Shown piece by piece: positions 43,918 through 55,851 of a stretch of 64,000 nucleotides of DNA (positions are counted from its first letter, which is position 1; each line of letters opens with the position of its first letter). A program made the translations under genes and the position numbers. The stretch comes from Mikania micrantha. Lineage: Eukaryota; Streptophyta; Magnoliopsida; Asterales; Asteraceae. The notes beneath the pieces are model-generated. The model did no database searches and was not told the origin of the DNA. It saw only the letters and a program-made list of their open reading frames with translations. Location of the stretch: the NCBI GenBank assembly GCA_009363875.1, contig CM018695.1:18076755-18140754 (forward strand), read 5' to 3'.

Positions 43918-45099
43918 CCGCTAAAGCGGAAACACGAGGGTGTCATGAAATCGGATCTCTGAATGCGTCGTTTTTAAAGAAACTTCTAGCATGCATTCAT
44001 GTTCCATAAAAGATACATAATGTATGTTACAATATTCCAAAATAAATACAACATATAAAGATTCTTCATATTGCTTGACTATCAAAAAAATATTTTTCAA
44101 TTCGGTTGTATCACAAAAAGAGCATGCATAATCCAACCTAAGTTATTTCCTTAAATACATGCATAAAAATGGTCAACTAAAATAGTTGGTGAGTCTACAG
44201 GTTTACGACTCGATAAAATGTTTGAGGAAGGTATTTATAAAAATTATCGATGTAATGTTTAAATTAAAATTAGCACAAGTGAATGATTATTTAACAATGA
44301 GCCCACAATCAAACCTATGACTTTTCTCCCCATATCGTCAACAATCAATTAAATATATATAGTAAATGGAAATATACATTAATTTAAGCCTAGGCACTTG
44401 GGAATGATTTGGTGCGACCAAAATCTCAAAATGAATGGGGTCGTCAGCCAGATAGCACTATCCATATTAATCCACATCCCGCCAATTGAACTAAATAGTT
44501 GTGGAATTACCGATATAATACATACATTCATACATACATATATATACATATATACATATACATATATACACACACACACACCATTGGGGACTTTGAAATA
44601 GGTACTCATGCAATAAACATTCAACAAGTATCATTTTAATAAACATGTATGGATAAGCAACATATCAAATATTTCACCCCGAAGAGTATAAGTATTTAAA
44701 TGAAAGGAGGCTACGAAACTCACTTTGAGTAGTGGTCAGGAGGTTCCAAATAACTCATGAGTTTAGGGTTTAGTGTCATTCTCGGGCCCTACAAAAGTAT
44801 GGCATTCCATGAAATTCGTGGAATAACCCTTATGATACATTATTGTCTAGGCCTATTGATTATAAGCCTTAGTTTTATTTAAAGTTAGACTCAGAGGTCT
44901 TACATATTCGCCTAAATTTAAATAGGGGACTTACGATACCGCCCATGATTATAATAAATAATTTGTCGTTATTATTGTTATTATTATTATAGTTATTACC
45001 ATTAATATAATTATTTTGATAAGTTAATATGACAAATTCCCCATTTTTAAATATGTGTAACCAAGTAATTATTTATATTTATTTACTTGTGTACATAAA

Positions 45100-45508
45100 G
45101 GGCATGCATAAAATGGAAACCCACTTGAGATGAAAAAACCTTAAAAAACCCTATGTAAAAGAAGTTTTTTTTTAATTATTTTTTTTATAGTTTTATAACA
45201 TTATTAGGGTCATTTTTATACAAAATATAAAAAAAGGCCGACCCAATTTTTTTAAAAAAATAATAAAACAAAAATGTAACACTAACGTAACTCCTTCTTC
45301 CAGTTCTGTACAACGATGTTACGTCTGTGTTATATCGGTTTTTTATTAATTTTTAAAAAAAAATCTAGTCGGTGCTTTTTTATTTTTTATTTTTATAAAA
45401 ATGACCCTAATGATGTAACCAAACTGTAAAAAAAAAGGATTTTTTATGGTTTTTTCATTGTATTCAAAGTTTTCTCAACTAAATTAGGTTTTCAAAATAA
45501 CTCTCCCC
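45100..45508. mobile_element. Mutator-type foldback MITE, 409 bp, nested in the LTR
   Basis: The perfect 10 bp direct repeat TGTACATAAA lies at 45090-45099 and 45509-45518. The ends GGGCATGCATAAAATGGAAA and inverted GGGGAGAGTTATTTTGAAAA are related, and the interior matches the element at 15746-16090. This copy reveals the target duplication that (TA)n tracts hide in its relatives. Confidence 0.75.
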
Positions 45509-46523
45509 TGTACATAAATATCTATTTGTAAGGATATTACCCGAAACTTTCTCCAAACTTAATTCACCAAACGCCCTTTAATTAGGGCTTAGGATGTTGA
45601 ATTATCCCTTGGCCTACACTTGGGTTTTGTAACCATAAGGAATCCTCATTATTTTGTAAGTCTTTATTTATGTATGTGACAATTGGCTTACGAGTCTTCA
45701 GCTATGGGTTGATAGTTTATTCATGCCTCCATAGTCACATAATTACTTAGATGTATTGCAAGGCATGAGATATACGTGGCTCCATTCAAGACTTATAATT
45801 GTAACTTCCTAATTTCTGATGTTTTATTTGTTTATTTATTTATTTATTTTTGTATGTGTGTGTGTGCATGATGGTATTTACCTATGCATGCATTTTTATT
45901 CATTTATTTATTTAAGAAAACATGGTAACTAGTCCTAAAATTCATTCTTCAATTAGTAAATACTTTACATATGTGTTTGTAACACTTAAAATGCGCAGTA
46001 CATATAGGAGGAACTCACGTAAGCAAGCATGGAAGATGAGATAGAGAAGGCTTGGACTTCTTTTTTTTTTTTTCTTTTTCGTTGGGCCTGTTAGAACAGC
46101 CAAGGTGTTGGCTCGTTGAGTTGCTAGGTGGTTGTGGACCAGGGATGGAAGGTAGCAAAGATCGATGCAAGTGGCTAGGAGACTAGCTTACACTTTCAGG
46201 GAGGGCCGACTAGCACCTACCTGTGCAACCGAACAGATGGTCTACAGAGGCTGTGTAAACAACGTGGCTGCCGAGTGCTGGTCCTTGGTGCACCCAAATC
46301 ATGGGTTAAAGAGCAGTCCGGTGGATGTTTAAAAACAATGGCTGGTTGAGTGGGGAGACTCTCGGTTGGCAGCTCCTTTTCAAAAGAGCCGATTGGCACT
46401 CTTTTGGTGGCAAAGTATTATGATCAAGGGGACTAGCAAGGAAAGTGTTAGGGTGGGGTTTTGTTTGGGTTCTTTATACGGTATTTATAGAGGATTCAAA
46501 GGTCAAAAATAAAGGTGTGTAGT

Positions 46524-47450
46524 CAGTGGCAGAGCTTGGAAAAAATGTCCAAAGGGGCCGAAAGTTATAGGTTAAAATTGTTTTTATTGCTATGTTTTGG
46601 GCTAAAAATTCGGCTCGACAAATGGTAAATTCGGTTCTGGTCAAATTTTATAACCAATTAACTAATTAATAAACTATAACCAATAAATAAACACAATAAT
46701 TCATAAATTTTCAACACACAATTCACAAATTCTAATTAATAAACTCAATAACTCATAAATCATTTGACAAATCAGTGAAGCATAAGAAGAATCGAACCAG
46801 TATCTTGAAACTTGGAAGGAAGAAGAAGTAGTAACAGACTAACAGTACGTCAGTGCAGAACGTGAGAACGGCTAAACCGATGAAGAAGAAGAAGCAGCAG
46901 CAACCAAGCAGGAAGTATTTAATCATTCAACTACTCAAGATCGGTTGAAATTATATATAAAATTTGAAAATTTGTAGCTTGAATTTGAAGCCCTTGAAGC
47001 GCACGACGCCAGGATAGCCGGACAAGAACAAAAAAAAATATAATGGAGCCCTCTCTGAAATCAACGTATCAAGTATATAAATCTGGGCCTTGCTGGATTT
47101 TTTTAACACAAGGTAATGTGTAATGTTTAATGGTTAAGGCTCATTTTAGTTTTTAAGGGTCATTTTAATTTTTAAGGTTAAAACAAACTTTAAACTCAAA
47201 ATCGGTTAAAGAATGAGATAACAATCGACATTGTGAACCCTTAAAGATAATGTTAAAACTTACAATATAAGATTAACCTTATTATTTTTTAAAATCCAAG
47301 GGGGGCCAAGAAATTTTAGGAAGAAAAACCGAAGGGGCCGGGCTTAATACCTATAAAATTTTTCGACCGAAAACTAATATGTCGAGACTTCTGACCCGAA
47401 AAACGGCAGGGGCCGGGGCACCCCCGGGCCCCAATAAACCTCCGCCCCTG
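46524..47450. mobile_element. hAT-type non-autonomous element, 927 bp
   Basis: It starts CAGTGGCAGAGCTTGGAAAA and ends CCCAATAAACCTCCGCCCCTG, the inverted CAGGGGCGGAGGTTTATTGG type. The 8 bp flanks match at six positions (TGTGTAGT 46516-46523; TGTATGGT 47451-47458). No transposase is inside. Confidence 0.75.
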
Positions 47451-48558
47451 TGTATGGTCCCTCCATGATGGCAAGAGATCTTGCAACAGATTAAGTTGAT
47501 ATGATGTGGAGAAATGGGACATTGGGCTGGCAGTTTGCTGGGAGAGGTGGAGGATGTCCTTGGAGCAGCTTTGTTGAGAAGATAGTGTCTCCAATCTAGG
47601 GAAAGAGTACTAGGAATAGTGAGGTGGTACTTGGGTCTAAATATTCCTTGTTGGGTTGTAACCAAGGATGGTAAATCTCATCGGTTTTGGTTGTTTGAGT
47701 TCAATTTTTCTGGTTTGGATGGCGGCTTGTCTCGGCTGGAATGAAATGATGATGAGTTGTCCTTGTGGCTGCCGCATGGATGGCAACAAAAGGGCTGGTG
47801 TGTGGGTGCAGCTTATGCAACCTGGAGGGCTGCTTGCTCGGGTAACTGGTTAGCCAAGAAGATAGGTTTTGTATTTGGTGTGATGGTGTGAAATTCCTAG
47901 AACACTTGGCCCTTCTTTTTTAGGTGTTAGGGGGGTTATTTTGGTCTTTTAAGTTGGGTGTAGAGGTGCTGGTCGAGCAGCCTATATCCCACCTAGGTGA
48001 TGGTTTGATTTAACATCATTGGCCTTGATAGGTTGATGGAACAAGGAGCAAGATAATGATGGTACTAGGTAAGGTTTCTTGTCTTGGAAATTGACTTCAT
48101 GAGCCTTAGGAGCCATCATTTGAGCCGGGAAGAAGAAGAGTAGGGGCTGGTTGGTTATGGTAGCTGGAATGGAGGGTGAAAATTGAAGTTTTTCCGTATC
48201 CTATTTAGTTGCAATGTAATCTGAAAAATATCTCTTAAGGCTTAATTTTTGTATTCTTAAGAGGTAACTTGATAGGTTGCTATAATTACGTTGATGTTTT
48301 TAACGATAAGTCGGGTTAGTTACGATTTGGTTAATTGGGTGGCTATGTACAAGATTATATATTCCTTTCTTTTTTGTTTGTTTTTGTTAAAAACTACATA
48401 TTTAAATGCTGGTCATTGGTAATATTGCATTCTTTATGGTGTATCCGGGTTTCTATATATATTTTTTAGAAGGTGACATAAAGGAGATGTATATAACTAA
48501 AGTTATGCATCAAAATTAGGTGAGATGGAACCTGTATTTTTTTGTGTCGGTTATTACA

Positions 48559-51256
48559 GTCTCCCCCGGTTAGAAGAATTTCGTCCCGAAATTTTGTTGT
48601 TGTATGGGGATGACACCTTGTTGAACAAATGTGGATATTTTTGTTTTATTTGATCCTTGCGTTCCCATGTAAACTTAAGACCTCGTATAGAGTTCTATCT
48701 GACCCTAACAATCAGTATTTGACTTCTTTTTAGCTTTTTCACTTCACGATCCATAATCTCAATGGGTTCCTCGATAAAGTGTAGCTTGTCATCAAGTTGA
48801 ACTTCGTCTAATGGGATTATCAACGATTCATCTGATAAACACTTTTTAAGATTTGATACGTGGAATACGTCATGCACTCCACCGAGTTCTTGGGGTAATT
48901 TAAGTTTATAAGCTACAGGACTAACCCTGTCAAGGATTTCGAAAGGTCCAACGTATCTTGGTGCCAGTTTTCCCTTTTTGCCAAATCGCACCACGCCTTT
49001 CCACGGAGACACTTTCAACGTTACTTTATCACCAATTGAAAACTCTAGTGGTTTCCTTCGGTGATCGGCGTAGCTCTTTTGTCGGTCTCTGGCGACTTTG
49101 ATCCTTTCCTTTATTTGTGCGATTTTGTTGGTTGTTTCTTGAATTATCTCTATCCCAATTATTTGACTTTCCCCAATTTCTGCCCAGCAAACCGACGATC
49201 GACATTTTCTGCCATATAGGGCTTCAAATGGAGCACATTGAATGCTCGTGTGGTAACTATTATTGTAAGAGAGTTCGATTAATGGAAGGTGAGCATCCCA
49301 ATTACCACCAAAGTCTACCACACAACACCTAAGCATATCCTCCAATGTTTGAATTGTTCTTTCTGTTTGACCATCAGTATGAGGGTGATAAGCAGTGCTT
49401 AGATCTAAACACGTTCCCATAGCTTTTTGCAGGGATTGCCAAAACCATGAGGTGAACCGACTATCTCTATGAGAGATAATCGAGATAGGCACTCCATGTC
49501 GATTTATAACTTCATTAATGTAGAGTCGAGCCAACTTCTCCATCTTGAAATCCTCTCTAATTGGCAAAAAATGAGCAGATTTTGTAAAGCGATCGACTAT
49601 AACCCATATGGAATCATGACCATTCGAGGTACGTGGAATTTGGTTATAAAATCCATAGAAATTTGTTCCCATTTCCACTGAGGGATTTTTGGTGGTTGTA
49701 ACAAACCTGAGGGCTTCTGATGTTTGGCCTTGACTTTGGAGCACGTTAAGCACTTTCCATCATACACAACGATATCCTTTTTCATCCGAGGCCACCAATA
49801 GAATTTTTTGAGATATTTGTACATTTTATCGGCACTCGGATGAATGGAGTACTTAGACTTGTGGGCTTCGTCAAAGATTATTTCCCGCAAGTGGTTCAGA
49901 TCGGGGACCCATATTCTTTCTTGAAAATACAACACCTCATCTTCCTTTGGTTCTAGCCTTTTCTCTGCTTCACATAACAGTTCGTCCTTTAGTTCTTTGT
50001 TCCTTAAAACTTCTTCTTGTGCATTCAAAATTTGGGTCTTAAGAGTTGTTTGAATTGTTATTCCCAAAGCTTGTACACACATGGGTTTGACTCTCTCTTT
50101 CCTACTCAATGCATCCGCAACAACGTTGGCCTTACCTGGATGGTAACAGATTTCACAGTCGTAATCGTTTAATAAATCTGCCCACCTTCTTTGTCGCATA
50201 TTGAGCATTTTTCTGATCAAGAATGTGTTGTAGGCTTTTGTGATCAGTATAAATGAGACACTTGGTACCGTATAGGTAATGTCTCCAAGTTTTTAATGTG
50301 AAAATAACTGCTCCTTATTCAAGATCATGAGTGGTGTAGTTCTTTTCATAAACCTTGAGTTGTCTAGAGGCGTACGCAATAACCTTGTCTTTTTTGCATC
50401 AGCACACAACCAAGGCCTTGGTGTGATGTGTCACAAAATACTACAAAGTTATCGGTACCCTAAGGAAGAGATAGGATAGGTGCATTGCAAGAATTATGTT
50501 TCACCAATTGAAAGGCATCCTTCTGTTCTTTTCCCCAATCGTATTTTCTATCCTTTTGCGTCAGAGTAGTTAAGGGTTGGGCTATCTTGGAAAAATTTTC
50601 AATAAATCTTCAGTAATAACCGGCCAACCCTAAGAATTGTCTGATCTCTGTCGGGGTCTTTGGTGTTCCCTATTGTTTTACTGCTTCTATCTTGCTTGGG
50701 TCAACATGAATTCATTTTTGATTAATTACATGACCAAGAAAGTGAACTTCTCTTAGCCAGAACTCACACTTGTAAAATTTAGTGTACAACTTTTCCTTAG
50801 CGAGTAGTTCCAAAACCAATCTTAAGTGTTGCTCGTGGTCTTGTTGGTTCTGGGAATATATTAATATATCATCAATAAACACAATCACAAATTTATCGAG
50901 ATATGGTTTGCAGACTCGATTCATTAAGTCCATAAACACGGCACATGCATTAGTCAGCCGAAAAAGCATTACTAGAAATTCGTAGTGCCCGTACCGAGTT
51001 CTGAAAGCCGTTTTAGGAATGTCCTCCTCTTGAATTCGCAGTTGATGATAACCCGACCGAAGGTCAATCTTTGAAAAATAAGTTGACCCTTGTAATTGGT
51101 CGAATAGATCATCAATACGAGGAAGAGCATAATGGTTCTTGATCGTCACTTTGTTTAGTTCTCTGTAATCAATACAAATTCGGAACGTGTCATCCTTCTT
51201 TTTCACGAACAGCACCGGTGCTCCCCAAGAAGAGAAGCTTGGTCTAATAAATCCTT
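48559..51256 (-). pseudogene. Truncated, decayed gypsy chromovirus pol
   Basis: From right to left there are four blocks. Reverse transcriptase (50712-51250): ICIDYRELNK, and IVFIDDILIYS intact. RNase H fragments (about 50150-50570). Integrase (about 49000-49900): KSKYSIHPSADKMY, ISHRDSRFTSWF, HTDGQTERTIQTLED. A chromodomain tail (48600-48770): RSQILIVRVR, stop, then FTWERKDQIKQKYPHLF. Several stops and frameshifts occur. The PPT-like AACCGGGGGAGAC precedes the LTR. Gag, protease and 5' LTR are absent; the fragment ends at about 51256, just before the RT motif start (GFIRPSFSSWGAPVLF). It is related to, but clearly diverged from, the young element at 18338-27863. Confidence 0.88.
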
Positions 51257-51875
51257 AACGGGCCGCAAGTTATCATTTTCTACTAAGTAGTTTATTCATC
51301 ATATGACACTCAATCGTATAGGTCCTACAATTCCTCACAGGCTTCAAGTGTCTATTAATGGTGGTCATCATAATGTCAAGGCACCCCCACTGACTTCAAA
51401 AACTTTAGCCAGGCCATTCGTCATTTATTGGGAATCGTGAGTCTCAACTATTTCTTGACCGTTTGCGTGATTGTGTTCAAAATTTACCATATTTCTATTT
51501 TGATTTTTGTGTGCTAAAGGGTGAGCTCAGGCATGTGTTCCGGACTGACGAGATATCCCCGAGAAATTATGAGGTTTTTGGTGATGTACTTGCATTTGAT
51601 GCTACATATTATACTAACAAGTAATTATACAACAAGACCTATCATCCATGCTATTATATGTTGCTTATACATATGTGTTACATTTGTATTCGTTTGTTTT
51701 TACAAATTAAAATGTGTGTTAATATCATTTAAAATTGACTATATTTTTACAGTAATGTTACGAAACTGTTTCTTACACTTTACTATAGTGTTACATGTAG
51801 TTTAAATGACGCAAGGTGTGCTCAAAACTTTTGACACTCGTATATAAATTTTACATGAGTTTAACACAGGTTTTA

Positions 51876-54752
51876 TGTAACGACCCGTTTCGATAAATTA
51901 TTATAATATAATGTATCGGGTGAAATTTCTAGTTAAGTATTTATTTAACTAATATTTGAAGTATGTTGATAAGTTAAATTAAATAACTAAGTTAGTTAAC
52001 TTGGTTATATATTAAAAGTTTGATGGGTTTAAGTTGCCAATTAGGCAAACTTGAATTATGAAGAGATAAGAGACCTTGACTTAGTCAAAGTCTCATATCT
52101 CTTGTTCTTGTGTGTGTGTTTACGTGAAGAAGCCAAGGGGAGGAGAAAAAGAAGATCAAGCCCTAGCTTCAAATTCGTTGATTTCTTGGTCAAAACTAGA
52201 GATTGAAGCTTCTAATCCTATCTATAAGTGTTGTCTAACATCTTGTAAGTGATTTTAACTTCATTCTTGATGATTTTTGTGAGTTCTTGAGATGAACAAG
52301 ATACGGGTTAAACTCAAATCTTGAAATTGGTTGTTAAGATGAGTTAGAAACCATGAATCTATGCTTGTTTTGTGTTTAGAACAACCAAACTACTAGTTAT
52401 TATGTTATTTGTTGAATTTGATTTGGTATGGATTTGGGTAACTTGAGAAGTTAAAAGAAAATTCATATGATAGTGTTTATCAACTAGTAGGAAGGTTGAA
52501 GGCATGGTTTTGATTGTGTGATGCATCAATTTTGATTAATCTTATATAAAAATGATGAATTGGTGATTTTGAGTGGGATTGGTTAATGTTTAAACATTAT
52601 AGAGATTAGTGTAATAGATTGATGCACACAAAGTGTTTGTAGAAATGCCAATAGTTTGATTTTTTTAGTCAAAGTTGGTGAAGTGAATCATGAAACTTGT
52701 TTGAAGTGATTATCATTGTAAAATAAAGAATTTGATAGTCAATTAATTGACTTAGATAAGTCAATGTAAATCTTAACTAGAATGATAGTTAAGAGAATTG
52801 AAATTTGATGTGAAATAGGTGGTGGTATTGAAGTGCAAAGGAAAGTCAAAGAGAAGACAAATCACCATTTGTTAATCTCTAATCCTAGTGCGAAGGTAAG
52901 TTATCTAACTTGCTAAACACCATATATGTGAAGTAGTAATAGTCTACTTATTGAATTTGTTTGACTATGGATGGTTTGGTTCATAGTGTTGTTGTTGATT
53001 TGGGCAGTTTGACTTATTTAGTCAAACTGTGTGTATCTAATGTGGCGCTTGAATTGTGATTAGTTGCAAGTACATCGAGTGTCAATTGATGTGCTATTCT
53101 AATACTTGAATTGAATTGACTATGAATTGATAAATTCATAGATAGATTTTGGTTGAGTAAATTGAATTGACTATGAATTTATAAATTCATAGATATAGTT
53201 TGGTTGAGTGAGTTGGATTGTAATTATGTGTAGTCCACTAATTGAGTTGAATAGACTATGAATGGTTGAATACCTACTTGAATGGAATTGGTTATGAATT
53301 GTTAAATTCATACTTGAATTGGATTAATTATGAATTGTTAGTTCATAATTGTAATTGAATTGATTGTTAAGTTTGACTTTATTTAGTCAAACTGACTATA
53401 GATCATAATGTTTGAATTGTGATATTAAGAAATTGAATTGAATAACAATTGATTTGGGGAAATCTATGATGGAAGGATTAGAGTGTGAACATCATAGTAA
53501 ATTGTTTTGGTTAATTGAAATCTATGATGGAAGGACTAGAGTGTGAACATCATAGTAAATTGTTTGGTTGATTGAAATCTATGATGGAAGGACTAGAGTG
53601 TGAACATCATAGTATGAATTGAAATTGTTGATTACTTCACCACTTGAATGTGGAAGTAAAATTTGGTAAGTTATGATGGAAGTACTTGAGTGAGAACATC
53701 ATAACTATGTTGAATATCAATTGTCACTTGATTGTGATAATTGAGTTGATTTGGTTGAAATTGGTTAATTGAGTTAAATTTGTTTGGAAATCTATAATGG
53801 AATTACCTAAGGGTGAACATTATAGTAATTTTTGTTGAAATATGATTGGTTATTAACGGTATAACTAATTGAATTGATTTGAATGGAAGTTGGAGGGTTA
53901 AACCTTTTGTGGTGACTTTGACCCATTTTGAGGTCTTGATTTCATCATAGATGGATATGGTGTCAAATTATGTGTGAATTCTTTATATTATGATCCAAAC
54001 ATGATAATACTCCATATTATATGTATATGGATGATGGAAATAGGTTTTGGAAGGGTCAGAGCATTAATTGCTTGAAATTGAAATTTTGACCCGTTTTGAG
54101 GATTTGATGTCCAATTATGTTTGGATATGAAATGATGTAATTTGATGATTTGAATCCAAGTAATATGGTTGAATAGACCTTTTGGATGTGTGAAATCACT
54201 TTGAAAAGTGAAAGAACGAAAACGGGTCTTCGGATGGGTCAAAACTGCACAAAACTGGAAGTTGCTGCACCAAAGTGCAGAAGACCATAAGCTACGGCCC
54301 TGGGACCATAAGCTACGGCCTGGGTAGCTGAACTTTCTGATTTACGGCCCTGAGAGAGTAGGCTACGGCCTACCTTACGGCCCTGACCAAATTGATGTGT
54401 GTTTTGCCATTTTTGGGTTGGGGGACCATTAGGGATAATCTTACTTAGTTCTTATGAACTAATGGTGAAATTATATGTGGTGTTTGCAGGTCGAAGTTAG
54501 ATGATGCGTTAAAGCTCATGATCGGGGCGCGTAAGTTGCAAGTTCAAACGTTTCGGAAATTTTTGATGGTGGGGTTTTCATACAACCTATTGTATGATGA
54601 TTTTTAAATGTAATTAGTCATTTAACAAGTATATATTACTTGTGTAAATGTTTTTGACGCTTCCGCATAAATTTTTGATAATGTTTTGGGTTAAAACTGA
54701 ACTGGGACCTAAATTTGACACGTGTAAGCGTGTATGGATTTTGGGTGTTACA
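51876..54752 (+). repeat. 5' LTR of the LARD
   Basis: 2877 bp, TG...CA. It includes a cluster of repeated 34-nt hairpins (53464-53825) and a GC-rich patch with TACGGCC repeats (about 54290-54390). It is AT-rich and rich in GAATTG/TTGAAT words. Confidence 0.9.
53464..53825 (+). repeat. Covarying 34-nt hairpin repeats
   Basis: Five units lie at 53464-53497, 53522-53555, 53579-53612, 53671-53704 and 53792-53825. Each is an 8 bp stem around an 18-nt loop. The stems are CTATGATG/CATCATAG (three times), TTATGATG/CATCATAA and CTATAATG/CATTATAG, so base changes on one side are matched on the other. Loops follow GAAGGAYTAGAGTGTGAA, GAAGTACTTGAGTGAGAA and GAATTACCTAAGGGTGAA. Copies recur in the 3' LTR (about 61391-61752) and partly in the duplicated LTR segment. 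A further unit is at 58630-58663. Confidence 0.8.
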
Positions 54753-54754
54753 AG

Positions 54755-55834
54755 TATGATGGAAGTACTTGAGTGAGAACATCATAACTATGTTGAATAT
54801 CAATTGTCACTTGATTGTGATAATTGAGTTGATTTGGTTGAAATTGGTTAATTGAGTTAAATTTGTTTGGAAATCTATAATGGAATTACCTAAGGGTGAA
54901 CATTATAGTAATTTTTGTTGAAATATGATTGGTTATTAACGGTATAACTAATTGAATTGATTTGAATGGAAGTTGGAGGGTTAAACCTTTTGTGGTGACT
55001 TTGACCCATTTTGAGGTCTTGATTTCATCATAGATGGATATGGTGTCAAATTATGTGTGAATTCTTTATATTATGATCCAAACATGATAATACTCCATAT
55101 TATATGTATATGGATGATGGAAATAGGTTTTGGAAGGGTCAGAGCATTAATTGCTTGAAATTGAAATTTTGACCCGTTTTGAGGATTTGATGTCCAATTA
55201 TGTTTGGATATGAAATGATGTAATTTGATGATTTGAATCCAAGTAATATGGTTGAATAGACCTTTTGGATGTGTGAAATCACTTTGAAAAGTGAAAGAAC
55301 GAAAACGGGTCTTCGGATGGGTCAAAACTGCACAAAACTGGAAGTTGCTGCACCAAAGTGCAGAAGACCATAAGCTACGGCCCTGGGACCATAAGCTACG
55401 GCCTGGGTAGCTGAACTTTCTGATTTACGGCCCTGAGAGAGTAGGCTACGGCCTACCTTACGGCCCTGACCAAAATTGATGTGTTTTGCCATTTTTGGGT
55501 TGGGGGACCATTAGGGATAATCTTACTTAGTTCTTATGAACTAATGGTGAAATTATATGTGGTGTTTGCAGGTCGAAGTTAGATGATGCGTTAAAGCTCA
55601 TGATCGGGGCGCGTAAGTTGCAAGTTCAAACGTTTCGGAAATTTTTGATGGTGGGGTTTTCATACAACCTATTGTATGATGATTTTTAAATGTAATTAGT
55701 CATTTAACAAGTATATATTACTTGTGTAAATGTTTTTGACGCTTCCGCATAAATTTTTGATAATGTTTTGGGTTAAAACTGAACTGGGACCTAAATTTGA
55801 CACGTGTAAGCGTGTATGGATTTTGGGTGTTACA
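54755..55834 (+). repeat. Tandem partial duplication of the 5' LTR
   Basis: This 1080 bp segment repeats 53672-54752 at an offset of 1083. It starts after AAGT at 54752-54755, a word also present at the duplicated site (53669-53671, AGT after A) and at the LTR/internal junction (55834-55837). It ends with the same GGGTGTTACA. The true internal region and primer site follow it. Confidence 0.9.
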
Positions 55835-55837
55835 AGT

Positions 55838-55851
55838 TGGTATCAGAGCCA
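55838..55851 (+). other. Primer-binding site (tRNA-iMet) of the LARD
   Basis: TGGTATCAGAGCCA begins three bases after the LTR end, identical to the site and spacing in the Tekay-like element at 25552-25565. Confidence 0.9.

Larger units (their letters stand above)
43918..48558 (-). repeat. 3' LTR of a truncated gypsy element, 4.6 kb including insertions
   Basis: On the minus strand it begins TGTAATAACCGACACAAAAA (48558), directly after a polypurine tract, and ends GGAGGTGTGACA (43918). It contains a nested MULE-type MITE (45100-45508) and a hAT element (46524-47450). No matching 5' LTR lies in the window. The left boundary rests on the TG...CA rule and resemblance to related LTRs, so it is less certain than the right. 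A poly-pyrimidine run lies at about 46061-46079. Confidence 0.6.

Noticed and set aside
44379..44627. Frames with Tyr/Ile/Val or Thr/His/Ile runs
   Set aside because: They translate a CATATACATACA simple repeat inside the gypsy LTR.
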